Counted from the stretch's first letter, positions 39,465 to 50,036 are shown. The stretch: DNA of 62,500 nucleotides from Symbiodinium natans (GCA_905221605.1 CAJNDS010001113.1:470001-532500), one strand, 5' to 3'. Translations and numbers: made by a program. Notes: generated by a model from the letters alone, not told the origin.

Positions 39465-40076
39465 TCCGTGCTCAGGATCCCGGCCAGGGGCCCTGGCTTC
39501 CCCAAGCGGCGTCAGCTTCATTTGGGTTGAGGGGGTTTAGGGTTTCGGGTATAGGGTGTTTAGGGTTTAGGGTTTAGGGTTTGGGGAAGTCATCAATGCG
39601 ATTCTCAACACAAGGCGGGGTGTAGAAATTCGATTGGGGGAGGCCTGGGCTTGTAAACCCTAAACCCTAAACCCTAAACCCTAAACCTTGGCAACAGAAT
39701 GGCTTTTACACTGTCAGCCACAGCACTCTTTGGCTCGGCAATGATGTGCCAAGGTGCGCTGCAGGGCACGCAGGCCCCTGTGCTACGCTTTTCATGCAGT
39801 GTTTAGGGCCTTAGGGCTTATCTGATGTTGGGGGGGGGAGGGGGGCGGGGTTAGGATTGAGGGTTTAGGGTCTAGGGTCTAGGGTTTAGGGTTTGGGATT
39901 GTGCTGCTTGCTCAGGTCTACAAGTCATACTTTGATAAGCATCTCGCCATTGGCGAAACACGCATCTCTTAAGGAATGACCAATCGAGTTCAATCATAAC
40001 GGCCGCGTTTGTTGATTCAGAGAAACGTGTCCGGTCCTTTCCAGGGATCCGGTGTCCAGTGTTTCGCCACAAAGGT
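39465..40076 (+). CDS. Exon cluster, unknown protein
   Basis: 39476-39535 (CTCAG acceptor; several frames open). 39586-~39650 reads EVINAILNTRRGVEIRLGEA. 39697-39804 is open in two frames (FTLSATALFGSAMMCQGALQ or QQNGFYTVSHSTLWLGNDVP). 39916-39963 (CTCAG) reads VYKSYFDKHLAIGETRIS. ~39967-40074 reads SSSIITAAFVDSEKRVRSFP then GIRCPVFRHKG. Telomere-like arrays separate them. Confidence 0.4.
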
Positions 40077-40296
40077 TTAGGGTTTAGGGTTTAGGGATTC
40101 GGGTTTAGGGTTTAGGGTTTAGGGAAACTTGGTCAGACCAAAAAACTCTGACAAGCCAAAAGGCTTGACACTCAACTCATCAAAACGCATGCTCACCCTA
40201 CATCGCCTATATCAGCCCCATCTTCGCATGTTACCCCTAAACCCTAAACCCTAAACCCTAAACCCTAAACCCTAAACCCTAAACCCTGGAAAGCAG

Positions 40297-40410
40297 CATC
40301 TCTATGAGCGGTCACCTGACTACGTTAAACCCGAAACCGTCCCATGCGCTTGCTTCGTAGCGCAAGCGCCCCTCGAAGCTCGCACCCTTTTTAACCCTTT
40401 AACCCTTTAG
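40297..40410 (+). CDS. Candidate exon, unknown
   Basis: Acceptor AAGCAG after a C-rich array. Reads HLYERSPDYVKPETVPCACF then VAQAPLEARTL. Followed by a C-rich array 40434-40540 with variant CCCTTTAA at its start. Confidence 0.4.
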   Translation, partial: HLYERSPDYVKPETVPCACFVAQAPLEARTLFNPLTL

Positions 40411-40624
40411 CCCTTTAACCCATTAAGGCTTTAACCCTAAACCCTAAACCCTAAACCCTAAACCCTAAACCCTAAACCCTAAACCCTAAACCCTAAACCC
40501 TAAACCCTAAACCCTAAACCCTAAACCCTAAACCCTAACCCTGGATGTGACCTCTTAGGTGACTGCTTGGGGGGCTACACCCTATAGTCCTCTAAGCCCT
40601 CAACCCAACAAAGCCAAAACTCTC

Positions 40625-40710
40625 AAACCCAACGAAGACGTCTGCCTGCCAGTCCGCTGACATGGCTGCCTACATGAACAGGCTGGGGCCCTGGCAAGTT
40701 TTGTGGATGG
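40625..40710 (+). CDS. Candidate exon, unknown
   Basis: Reads TKTSACQSADMAAYMNRLGP then WQVLWMG. A family A pair follows (40728-40818). Confidence 0.35.
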
Positions 40711-40872
40711 GGTTTAGGGCTTGCTTTGGAGGTTCAATGGTGGTTAGGGTCACTATGGCAATAACTGTACTTTAGTGTGCTTATTCACCGTACTGAAGTA
40801 CTCATGAACGTTCAAGTAGGGCTCAGGAACGCTTGTAATCCCAATCCCTGACCCCTCCAACGCCGAAGGGGT

Positions 40873-41075
40873 TACACACACACACACACACAGACGGCTT
40901 GACGATGGCCCCTGGGTTTTGGAGTACTATACCTTAATACTTTTTGTGGTTCCGGGTTCCTAGTATATCTACTTATCCCTAAAAAGTAAATACTTTTTCC
41001 AGAGCCTGCTCCAAAGTAGGGGCCCTCTAGGCTCGAGAAACCATCGGGGGGTGGGGGGGGGGGGGGGGTGGGGGG
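40873..41075. repeat. (CA)n and poly-G
   Basis: (CA)10 at 40873-40893 and a G-tract at 41046-41072. 41080-41135 may be a short exon (KRSFRTTPKEKMLLKRP). Confidence 0.8.
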
Positions 41076-41139
41076 TTGGCGTAAAAGAAGTTTCAGAACC
41101 ACGCCCAAGGAAAAGATGCTTTTGAAGAGGCCCTAAGGG

Positions 41140-42418
41140 CTGTAAACCCTAAACCCTAAACCCTCAACCCTAAACCCTAAACCCTCAACCCTCAACCCTA
41201 AACCCTAAACTCTAAACCCTAAGAAAGCTTAGGGTGTAGGATTTGAGCCTTCCGCTGTCTGAGAAGCGACGGCGAGTGTGCGCCCCCCCTCCTTTTCAAC
41301 CCTAAACCCTAAACCCTGAACTCGACACTCTAAACTCTAAATTTTAGCAAACCCTAAGCCCTAAACCGTAAACCCTGAACTCTACACTCTAAACTCTAAA
41401 TCTTAGCAACCCGCAATCTTGTTGGGATTTGGGTTTTACATGCTGAAGGGTTGCGACCGCGCAGTCCCAGCCGGGGGCCACCCACCAAAGCGTTGGATGA
41501 GGGGCCTCTATAGAGTTTAGGGTTTAGGGTTTAGGGTCAAGAGCTACTCATACGCAAAAAAAGAACCCTCCACCCTACTTAGCCCCCTGGACCCTAAACC
41601 CTCAACGCGACCTCTTGCGGAAGCCAGGGGCGAGGAGAAACCGCCAGGCAGTCCAAGCATGACGCCGGGACAGCAAGACATGTCAAGGCGCCTTCAGTGG
41701 ACCCTAAACCCTAAACCCTAAAACCCTAAAACCCTCAAGCCCTAAAACCCTAAAACCCTAAAGCCCTAAAACCCTAAAACCCTAAACCCTTAGCCCGAAA
41801 CCCGAAACCCTAAACCCTAAACCCTGGACCCTGGAGGGATGGCGGTCGGAGGGGTTGAGGGTTCTACCACCTGCTTCCAGGGAACTAGAACACTTCGGGT
41901 TGAGGGTTTAGGACCTAGGATTTAGGATTTAGGGTTCAGGGTTTAGGGTTTAGGATGTAGGGTTTAGGGTTTGAGACAAGAGCATGGTCCCTGGAAGTTT
42001 CGGGTTGGGGTCCCTAAACCCGAAGTCTTAAACCCTACATGCAGCAGAGCCCAAACCCCGAGCAGTTCTCAGCCAAAATCTCCTTAACAGTACTTGCAGT
42101 ACTGGATTTTACCCCTACACCCTAAACCCTCAACCCTAAACCCCAAACCCTAAACCCTAAACGTTCCAGTTCCCTGGAAGCATTACGCACCCAAAAGCCC
42201 GAAACCCTGGACTGGATGAGAACCTAAACCCTGAAGCCTGAATCCCAAAGGCCCTGAACCCTTTGGACCCAAGGTGCTGTAAACCCTAAACGTAAACCCT
42301 AAGCCCTGAGCCCTAAACCCTAAACCCTAAACCCTAAACCCTAAATCCTAAATCCTAAACCCTAAACCCTAAACCCTAAACCCTAAACCCTAAACCCTAA
42401 CCCTCCTGCATCCGGCAG
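41140..42418 (+). CDS. Scattered candidate exons
   Basis: ~41246-41300 (LPLSEKRRRVCAPPP), ~41443-41515 (LKGCDRAVPAGGHPPKRWMR), ~41608-41698 (ARGEEKPPGSPSMTPGQQDM), ~42043-42110 (MQQSPNPEQFSAKISLTVLA). All are bounded by telomere-like or degenerate arrays. Not joined with confidence. Confidence 0.3.
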
Positions 42419-42495
42419 TTCGAATCGGGTCGTCGCGACCCCAAGCGACTGGGGCACGCCTGGGCCTGGGATGATGGGTGCGTCGGGCGCTCAGG
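42419..42495 (+). CDS. Exon, Gly/Pro-rich
   Basis: Acceptor CGGCAG. One frame reads NRVVATPSDWGTPGPGMMGA. Between a C-rich (42316-42405) and a G-rich array (42496 on), the common exon setting here. Confidence 0.45.
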
Positions 42496-42644
42496 GTTTA
42501 GGGTTTAGGGCTTAGGGTTTAGGGTTCAGGTTTTAGGGTTTAGGGTTTAGGGCTCAGGGTTCAGGGTTCAGGGTTTAGGGTTTAGGGTTTAGGGTACAGC
42601 TGAAACCATTTACCTTAAGGAGTTTAGGGTTTAGGGCTGGGAGT

Positions 42645-43165
42645 TGAGGATATGGGGGATTCCGAAAGCGAGGGACCCTTTGTACCAACTAGCAGAATCC
42701 TACTTGACAGGAACCCCCTGCCCCCACCCCCCCACCCCCTTCCTCCTCCTCCTCCACTAGGATGCCCAGTAGTACCCTTATTCCCTTTTTGGGGGGTTTA
42801 GGTTCCCTTATAAACCCCTTTAAGCAAAAAAGGGCACCCTTTTTAAGCCTTGGTTACTGGGCAGCCTAGTCCAAAGAAACACAAACAAGGAAGCAACAAC
42901 AGGCCACCTTCCCTAGCTCGACAGGTGAATGGTAGACATCGATATCCTGAAGTTGTTGAAGAAAAAAGCAAGTCTTGTAGATACTCAGGGTAAGCAGCAA
43001 ACCTGTTATTCACGAAACCTGCTCACACAAATCTTGTCCCAGAAGTTTTTTTGTCAGGAGATGGTGACAACTACTGTTTCCTCAAGAACAGGGAGCGACT
43101 ATTGACACTAAGAACCCTCAACAAATGTCACGATACTCTTCATCATAAGGGCGAGGCGTGGATAA
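42645..43165 (+). CDS. Proline-rich exon split by introner, plus next exon
   Basis: ATG at 42652 in frame MGDSESEGPFVPTSRILLDR then a polyproline run to 42756. After the introner the frame resumes at 42874 (KKHKQGSNNRPPSLARQVNG, RHRYPEVVEEKSKSCRYSG). A donor GGTAAGC near 42988 and acceptor TTGTCAG at ~43064 lead into DGDNYCFLKNRERLLTLRTL then NKCHDTLHHKGEAW. The element can be removed either with its TCCA duplication (TC-AG ends) or as GT(42769)-AG(42864), both in frame; the second adds LGCP/PS residues. Family unknown. Confidence 0.55.
42757..42869. mobile_element. CTAG-family introner with TCCA TSD
   Basis: CTAGGATGCCCAGTAGTACC ... GGTTACTGGGCAGCCTAG, 113 bp, flanked by TCCA (42753-42756, 42870-42873). 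Arms contain CCCA|GTAGTA and GGGCAG|CC, a canonical GT-AG pair inside the element. Closely similar to 55381-55498. Confidence 0.9.
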
Positions 43166-43478
43166 TTCTCTATTTTTTTGTTTTTTTATATGTTTTTCGG
43201 GAGGGGGGTTCTTAAGCATGTAGTAGATGAGTATCCACCCATGCTTGCTCTCCGCATGTGCGACTGCAATGCTGGTTGGTCAAGGTTGGGTTGATTGCCA
43301 AGTACAGATCCACGAGCCTGCTGAGAATGCCCCATCTAAACCCTAAACCCTAAACCCTAAACCCTAAACCCTAAACTTAAACCCTAAACCCTAAACCCAA
43401 AACCCTAAACCCTAAACCCTAAACCCTAAACCCTAAACCCTAAACCCTAAACCCAGACCCTAAACAAACACAACCCAG

Positions 43479-43570
43479 GCAGCCAGCGAACAACTGGGGT
43501 GCCCCACCCTGGCCAGGACCGGAGCCCGCCTGGTGGAGTTACCTTCGGATTCCTTGGGGACTAAACGAAC
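43479..43570 (+). CDS. Exon, all three frames open
   Basis: Acceptor ACCCAG. Frames include NNWGAPPWPGPEPAWWSYLR and SEQLGCPTLARTGARLVELP. I cannot choose. Preceded by a C-rich array 43336-43455. Confidence 0.35.
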
Positions 43571-43970
43571 CCTCGAAGGGGTTATGGGTTTAGGGCTTTA
43601 GGGTTGTGGTCCATGTGCTTTCATAATGAATTATAGTAGTCAGGGTATCTGACCCCAATTTTAGGGTTAATTTCGTCCCCAAGGTTCTGGGCTTCAGGTT
43701 GTGAGGGTTTTAGAGTGTTAGGGTCTAGTGTTGAAAAATCCAAGAAGTAGTGTCTACGATGTTTGCGTTAGGGTTCCAGTTTGTCCCGGTTTTGTCAAGG
43801 GGTACTTGTTAGGGTGTTAGTTGTAGGGTCGGGCTATCTGGGTCCCCAGGGGCCATATTGGGGACAGCTTCTAGTATTACTGCCGTATCCGTGCTATGAT
43901 AACTTGGTTCAAGTTCCTCAACAGCAACCCCATGACCCATAAACCGTAAACCTAACAGCAACCTCATAAT
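43570..43970. other. Unique sequence with degenerate G-rich units
   Basis: Repeated GTTAGGGT-like words but no regular array and no exon recognised. Confidence 0.4.
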
Positions 43971-43974
43971 TTTT

Positions 43975-44052
43975 TGGAGGCTCCACCAACGAGGCTGTGG
44001 CTATGGCCGGTGGCGATGCTGCCACCAATGCTGTCGGGAACCTGGGTGTATA
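43975..44052 (+). CDS. Exon (Ala/Gly/Asn-rich)
   Basis: Reads GGSTNEAVAMAGGDAATNAV then GNLGV and TAG. Low complexity, like exons at 50037 and 50660. Confidence 0.4.
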
Positions 44053-44282
44053 GAGAACAGCGTCCAACAGATCACCCTAAATCGGTTCAGTCCCAAACCA
44101 CCTACATATAAACCTGAACACAGCTTTTGTGGGGTGACGAGTTTGTCGTGGGCAGTTCTCGAATTTAGTGTCCCTTTAATGGTGCCTTAAGCATCTTCTG
44201 TACTTAGCACCGGCAGAGTGCAGCATTTTCAGCTCAGGGTTTCATAAGGTTCAGGGTTTCGGAGTGCATCTTCCTCATAAGT

Positions 44283-44437
44283 GTCTCTCCCCTCTGACAC
44301 CCCCCCCCTCCCCCCCCTCTCCCCCCCCGCCCCCCCCCCCCCTCCCCCCCCCCCCATTCCCCCCCCTCCCCCGCCCCCTCCCCCCCCCCCTCCCCCCCCC
44401 CCCCCCTCGCCCCCCCCCCCCCCCCCCTCCCCCCCCT

Positions 44438-44466
<29 letters not shown>
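44283..44466. repeat. Poly-C/T tract, ~180 bp
   Basis: Nearly pure C with scattered T and G on the plus strand. Gives long Gly-rich (minus) and Pro-rich (plus) ORFs that are artefacts. May be mis-sized by sequencing. Confidence 0.95.
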
Positions 44467-44468
<2 letters not shown>

Positions 44469-44928
44469 CACCGTCGTAGACCCCCCCCCACCCCAAAGCC
44501 GAAGAGGAACACCCTGCTGCCCAACTCCTGCATACCCAAACACCCTAATTCCTAAACCCCAAACTGGGAACCCCCAAACCCTCAAAACCGAGACCTTATG
44601 AACAAGCGCGCTTTGAACCCCTTGTCAACCCCTTCTCAAACCAAATGCAGCCTTGCAAAACCCGTACGTAAGCTCTTGATGAAGACCTTCGACCCTGTAA
44701 CAACCAACAAGAGTCAATGCAACTACACCCGCAGAACCCGCGCATTTGACAAGTGCCGTTCTCAACCCAAATGCACCCTAAACCCTAAACCCAAAACCCC
44801 CCAAAACCCCCAAAAGCCCTAAACCTTCAACCCCCCAACCCGCACCTTTCACGAGCCTGCGCTTTGTCTGGGCCGTGTGGGGCGAGAGCCGGCGAGGGTT
44901 AGAACTTTGGGCGGGTTCGGGTTCAAGG

Positions 44929-45000
44929 TTTAGGGTTTAGGGTTTAGGGTTTAGGGTTTAGGGTTTAGGGTTTAGGGTTTAGGGTTTAGGGTTTAGGGGT
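44929..45000. repeat. G-rich telomere-like array
   Basis: Ten TTTAGGG units. The preceding stretch 44600-44925 is degenerate C-rich sequence with ORFs I do not trust. Confidence 0.9.
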
Positions 45001-45365
45001 TTACAAGCTCCCTTTGGCCTAGGGGCTTATGCCCCCTTTGTTTGAACCATATCAATCCCCGAAGCCTTTTGCCTTCTTACTTCCCTCAACACGCCCTCAA
45101 TTCGGGAACCTCTATGTACCCCTTGTATACCCCAGAATACTTCAGAGTAGTACCAGTAAGCCACCTAATGGCCAACACCCTTTAGACCTTGAAGCCCCGA
45201 ACCCTATAACACCCTGAACCCTAAACCCTGAGCTCTTTTGTTGGGGGCTGGTCTGGGGGTCGTTTTGGAGCTTCGGGCTTAGGATTCAGAAACCGAAATC
45301 TCCCAAGCTGTCACCTAAATGCCTGAAGGTTAGGTGTAGGTTGAGCGTCTTGGGTCTAGGGTTTA

Positions 45366-45540
45366 GGGTTTTTGGTTTAGGGCCTTTAGGGCCTTGAGGG
45401 CCCTTAGGGCCCTTAGGGCCTTGAGGGCCCTTAGGGCCTTTAGGGCCCTTAGGGCCTTTAGGGCCTTTAGGGCCTTTAGGGCCCTTAGGGTTTAGGGCTA
45501 GGGTTTAGGGCTAGGGCTTAGGGCTAGGGTTTAGGGTTTA
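45366..45540. repeat. TTTAGGGCC-type tandem repeat
   Basis: Nine- to ten-base units (CCTTTAGGG, CCCTTAGGG) merge into TTTAGGGC at the right. A derivative of the telomeric unit with two added C, locally amplified. Confidence 0.9.
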
Positions 45541-45543
45541 AAA

Positions 45544-45634
45544 TGTTGGCGAGGCCTGGCAGGCCAACCAGTGGGGCGGTCAACAGCCGCCCGGGCCACG
45601 GGACCGGTGCTAACCAACCCGGTCAACTCGACTT
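45544..45634 (+). CDS. Exon, Gln/Trp/Gly-rich
   Basis: One frame reads VGEAWQANQWGGQQPPGPRD and then a TAA. Between two G-rich arrays. Similar style to 46828-46892 (QQPPPPQQPQWQGPDSLPF) and 49015-49090 (AGWQNQGAAGFNNWGDTASI), suggesting one disordered, Q/W-rich protein. Confidence 0.4.
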
Positions 45635-45850
45635 AGGGTTTAGGGTTTAGGGTTTAGGGTTTAGGGTTTAGGGTTTAGGGTTTAGGGTTTAGGGTTTAGG
45701 GTTTAGGGTTTAGGGTTTAGGGTTTAGGGGTTTAGGGGTTTAGGGGTTTAGGGTTTAGGGTTCCGGGGTTTAGGGTTTCGGGGTTTAGGGGTTTAGGGGT
45801 TTAGGGGTTTAGGGGTTTAGGGGTTTAGGGTTCAGGGTTCGGGGTTTAGA
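45634..45850. repeat. G-rich array, seven- then eight-base units
   Basis: TTTAGGG 45634-45725, then TTTAGGGG 45726-45830 with TTTCGGGG variants. Confidence 0.93.
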
Positions 45851-45863
45851 TTTTCAAAAAATT

Positions 45864-46140
45864 GGGGGATTCTTTGTCATAGTGGGGTAACTTGTTAATG
45901 CCTTTGTTAGGGTACTTAAACTCAATAAGGAATAGAAGTTTAACTTCTTGAATATTTTCACATTATGAATTAGACTTAGGGTTTACCTAGGGTTTAGCTA
46001 GGATTTGACTAGGGTTTACCTAGGGTTTACCCAGGGCTTACCTAGGGCTTACCTGGGGTTTACCCAGGGTTTACCTAGGGTTTACCCAGGGTTTACCTCT
46101 AGGGTTTACCTAGGGGTTGTAGGGTTTGTGGGGGTGTTTT
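45864..46140. repeat. Family H piece and AGGGTTTACC tandem repeat
   Basis: 45864-45969 matches the intron at 17148-17282. 45970-46110 is a tandem array of TAGGGTTTACC / CAGGGTTTACC units (11-12 bp), another telomere-derived variant. Confidence 0.75.
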
Positions 46141-46329
46141 AGGATTTAGGGTTTATTGGGCTTATGGGGTTTATGAGGTTTACATGGCGTGTGCGGTTGA
46201 TAGGTTGAAAGCAGCTTAGGGCCGGGGAAGAAGGGTCTAGGGATTTTTGGGGACGAATCCGTGGCGGCCCAAGGCTGTCAAGATAAGTGTAAGGGTTTAA
46301 GGGTTTAACCACGAAGCCCTAAACCCTAC

Positions 46330-46670
46330 ACGTCCGAAGCAGCAATGTCGGAGAAGAATCTCGGAGCCTTCAAAGGAAGCTCAAGATATGTCCACCAGAA
46401 TATGAAGTATTAACATGGCCTAGGGATGCCACTTAAACTCATATTCGTATCAATTTCAATATCATATTGGTTGTTATTGACAAACCCTAAACGCTGCCAG
46501 ATCCTTATTCAGCATCTCATGAAGTGGCAGTCTCAGAAGTCTACATCCCCACAGAACCTGGGTACCAAATGAAACCGCCAAACCCAAATCAAAAAAAAAA
46601 CCTAAACCGCAAACCACCTAAACCCCTAAACCCATAACCCCCAACCCTTAAACCCAAACCCTGGAAACCA
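46330..46670 (+). CDS. Candidate exons, unknown
   Basis: 46345-46413 opens MSEKNLGAFKGSSRYVHQNM and stops at TAA. 46495-46600 reads PDPYSASHEVAVSEVYIPTE then PGYQMKPPNPNQ. Then degenerate C-rich sequence and a regular C-rich array 46681-46795. Confidence 0.35.
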
Positions 46671-46827
46671 CTTCCAAGAGACCCTAAACCCTAAACCCTA
46701 AACCCTAAACCCTAAACCCTAAACCCTAAACCCTAAACCCTAAACCCTAAACCCTAAACCCTAAACCCTAAACCCTAAACCCTAAACCCTAAACCAAAAG
46801 CGTAAACCCTTGAGGCGAGTAGGCGCA

Positions 46828-47270
46828 GTGCAGCAGCCGCCGCCGCCGCAGCAGCCGCAGTGGCAAGGCCCAGACTCCCTCCCTTTCCGGGTCTAGGGTT
46901 TGGTTTAGGGTTTAGGGTTTAGGGTTTAGGGTTTAAGGTTTAGGGTTTAGGGTTTAGGGTTTAGGGTTTAGGGTTTAGGGTTTAGGGTTCAGAGGCTTGA
47001 AGAAGCCGATCCAGCAGCTAGGGCGGAGTCTGGGTTTGGGTTTAAGCTTCTCGCCAGCTCCGACGATAAACCCTAAACCCTAAACCCTAAACCCTAAACC
47101 CTAAACCCTAAACCCTAAACCCTCCTGCCTACAACCCTACTTGTAAGTACCCATGAACCTCCAAGTAGCAGGCCAACCCATCCTGGGTATTGGTACGAGC
47201 AGACGAGCTTTGCGGACTTGAATGGTCGCCCAAAAACCAAGATATGCAACGATGCCCTAATGCAGGGCTC
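46828..47270 (+). CDS. Candidate exons of a Q/P-rich protein
   Basis: 46828-46892 (see entry at 45544). ~46995-47067 reads EEADPAARAESGFGFKLLAS then SDD. 47174-~47265 (GCAG acceptor at the end of a family A arm) reads GYWYEQTSFADLNGRPKTKI in one frame. G-rich and C-rich arrays alternate between them. Confidence 0.4.
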
Positions 47271-47561
47271 CGTGTACCTACTTTTTTGGGGGGTTCTGCC
47301 CTATATTTAGGGATTATAACCTACGATTTGATAGGGTTTTGGAGTCGCAGGTAATGTAGGGCCGAGCAGTGTAGACGGTGTTCTGGGTCATCGATGTTAC
47401 TTCTATCTAGGACAGGGATTGTAAGGGGATATCATGGAGCCCTACCTGGGACCCTATTTACCTACAGGTTAGTAGTATAGCTACCCTTCCTTAGTAGGTA
47501 CAACTAGGCCAAGGGTTCAGGCGAGATCCTCTTTAAAGACCGGATTTCCGGGTATCAAATG

Positions 47562-47668
47562 GGTAGTTCTCTAAATTAGGGTACTTTTTTTTAGATCACT
47601 TTTCAAGGGTGCCGCCAGACAAGCAGTACCCAGAAAAGGGACCCTAATTTAGGAAACAACCCAAATAA
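47562..47668. mobile_element. Palindromic element, family I
   Basis: TGGGTAGTTCTCTAAATTAG and its inverted partner CTAATTTAGGAAACAACCCA bound ~107 bp. A left arm alone lies at 842-864. Non-coding. Confidence 0.7.
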
Positions 47669-48145
47669 TGCCTACTCTCAAAAAGGCCCGTGGGCTACCC
47701 CCCTGTTCGGGCCAACAGTCCACTGTACCATAAGGAAGCCGCTTGGTTAGGGTTCAGGGTTCAGGGTTTAGGGTTTGGGGTCTAGGGCTCAGGGTTTATG
47801 GTTTAGGGTTTAGGGTTTAGGGTGGAGATGAGTGTAGGTTTGACTGCGAACGCATGGATCCCTACACAAGCGCCAACAAGACCTGCTTTAGGCTTTATAG
47901 GGTTTAGGGTTTTAGGGTTTATGGGGTTCTACTGGCCCATACACCCTAAACCCGAAAGTTTCGGTGGGCCGTATGCGAACTTGCCACCCAACCAGACCCC
48001 CCTCCCCCCACCACAAAAAAGAAGCACCCAAACCGTACACCGTCAACTTGTCAATCCTCAGCTTTCTAAGCCCCAAACCCTAAGCCCTAACACCTAAGAA
48101 AAGTCCTAAACCCTAATCCCTAAACCCTAAACCCTAAACCCCCAG

Positions 48146-48860
48146 CTCGACCAGCATGTGGAACCGACTCTCTCAGTCAAGCCGCGAGTGCGGAGGGGGC
48201 AGCTTGATGCCTGCCCTCCTACATCGCCCCGACCTCGATCCACGGGCGTGGGAGTCGATCGCCACTCATGCGTCGCCGACGCTCCACAAGCGTAGGGCAG
48301 CCTTGCACGCCGGACACCACTCAGGCAGGGCAAGAGCCGCGCCCCTCGCAATCGCCGCGCGGAGCGGCCGCCAGCAGTCATCTCCCACTCGTCTCGTGAC
48401 CTGCTTTGGCAAGCGCTGGAGCTCGGGCAGCCCATTGGCGCATGCATTGATCCACGGCCATACAAAGTCCTGCGAGACTCTAGCCATCAAACAACCCAGG
48501 AGCAACAAGTTGCCGCTTACAAGGCATGCTGGTTTCATTGAAGGCCGAAGAGCGCCTGCAAAATAGGGACGCTCTGTTGGGTTGGCGAAAGCCTGCTCTA
48601 TCTCCCTGATGACTTCCCCTCGGCACAGCTCCAGGTCGAGGTCCCGCTGATCAACACTGCTTTCGGTTGTCTGAAGCTTGGGGGAGTCTCCCCAACTCGC
48701 AGGCAGAGCTGCTCTTGTCGCAGTCTGAAATGCAGGAAGCGATCATGGGAATCGGATTCCTCTCAGTTGCTGAGCAAATTGCTGGCTTCTTTTCGAGCTG
48801 TCCACCTTATTCCATCGGTCCAGAACGCCATGTTCCCGTCGATGCTAAGCTATGCTGAGA
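48146..48860 (-). CDS. Minus-strand two-exon ORF, embedded
   Basis: On the minus strand an exon ~48842-48755 reads MAFWTDGIRWTARKEASNLL. After a textbook acceptor (TGCATTTCAG) the next exon, ~48730 to a TGA near 48266, is open for ~155 codons. It includes RDLDLELCRGEVIREIEQAF, NPTERPYFAGALRPSMKPAC and CANGLPELQRLPKQVTRRVG, with CPACKAALRLWS near its end. The block 48146-48860 has no telomere-like units but is flanked by C-rich arrays. It is the clearest antisense coding signal in the window. A plus-strand ORF (48156-48566) covers the same DNA but looks less natural. Family unknown. Confidence 0.5.
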
Positions 48861-48861
48861 C

Positions 48862-49005
48862 CCTAAACCCTAAACCCTAAACCCTAACCCTAAACCCTAA
48901 ACCCTAAACCCTAAACCCTAAACCATAAACCCTAAACCCTAAACCCTAAACCCTAAACCCTAAACCCTAAACCCTAAACCCTAAACCCTAAACCCTAAAC
49001 CCCAA
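48862..49005. repeat. C-rich telomere-like array
   Basis: About 20 units, almost perfect, directly before the exon at 49015. Confidence 0.95.
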
Positions 49006-49343
49006 CCCTAAGAAGCAGGCTGGCAAAACCAGGGCGCTGCCGGCTTCAACAACTGGGGCGACACGGCCAGTATTGAGGCGCTTGCACGGCATTCAGGGTT
49101 CAGGGTTCAGGGTTCAGGGTTCAGGGTTCAGGGTTTAGGGTTTAGGGTTTAGGGTTTAGGGTTAGGGGTTCAGGGTTTGTAGGGTCCTCAATACTAAAAC
49201 CCTAAGCCTTTAACCGTTACCCGTTAGCCTCAAACCCTAAACTATAAACCCTAAGCCCTAATCCTTAAACCCTAATAAACCCTAAACTATAAGCCCTAAC
49301 CCCTAATCCCTAAACCCCCCTAAACCCTAATCTGTAAACTCAG

Positions 49344-49560
49344 GTTGAACTCTGGTTGGCTAGGACCGGGAGCAGGGCCTTATTTCCTCTTTTTGGGGTT
49401 GGGGTTCCCGTATAATCCCCTTAAAACCAAAAAGGGCACCCTTTTTATTCCTAGGTTACTCCCGGGTCTAGTTGGGGGTGTCCAAGCGTGTGCGGCTTTT
49501 TTGCATTCCAAGCTCAACACCGAGCCGTTTGGAAAAGGAGCTGGGGTTCGGGGTCTAGGG
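49344..49560 (+). CDS. Exons flanking an introner
   Basis: 49344-49354 (AACTCAG acceptor) and 49472-~49550. With GT (49355) to AG (49471) the join reads LNS-VGGVQACAAFLHSKLN then TEPFGKGAG. Precise removal of the duplicated TTGG instead gives ELWLGVSKRVRLFCIPSSTP. Both are open, so the frame is not settled. Confidence 0.4.
49360..49471. mobile_element. CTAG-family introner with TTGG TSD
   Basis: CTAGGACCGGGAGCAGGGCC ... GGTTACTCCCGGGTCTAG, 112 bp; TTGG at 49356-49359 and 49472-49475. Compensatory changes in the two arms (GGACCGGGAG / CTCCCGGGTC) keep them complementary. Confidence 0.9.
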
Positions 49561-49717
49561 TTTTTAATTAGGGTTTGGGGTTTAGGGTTTAGGGTTTAGG
49601 TTTTTTGTTTCCCCCCCCAAGCACCGAAGCATATCCAAAACAACCGAAAGCCCGAAGATCCCCCCAACATGCTGACACGAAAGCCGCAAGCGCGCCTAAC
49701 ACAACTCCCAGCCCCAT

Positions 49718-49826
49718 CCTTGAAGGTTCATGGGTACTTATATGTAGGGCTATAAGTACCTTTTCTAAGGTTCTTACCATAGTTACCCTGATTATAGCCC
49801 TACTTATAAGTGCCCATGAACCTCAA
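49718..49826. mobile_element. Palindromic element, family A
   Basis: CCTTGAAGGTTCATGGGTAC ... GTGCCCATGAACCTCAA with inner CTTATATGTAGGG / CCCTACTTATAAG arms. Confidence 0.8.
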
Positions 49827-50036
49827 CCCTAAACCCTAAACCGTAAACCGCAAACCTCTCAGCCTTCGAAGCCCTTTACTCAAGCCTAGAACCCCAAAGC
49901 CCTCAACAGCCGATCTTGACTTTGCGCACCCCCTGGGGTCCTGTGTAGGGTTTGGGGTGCGGGGTTTAGGGTTTAGGGATAAGGGTTTAGGGTTTAGGGA
50001 ATAGGGGGGTTCGTTTTCATCCTTTCCTGGTTTCAG

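Noticed and set aside
44229-44585. Gly-rich and Pro-rich ORFs
   Set aside because: Direct translation of the poly-C/T tract.
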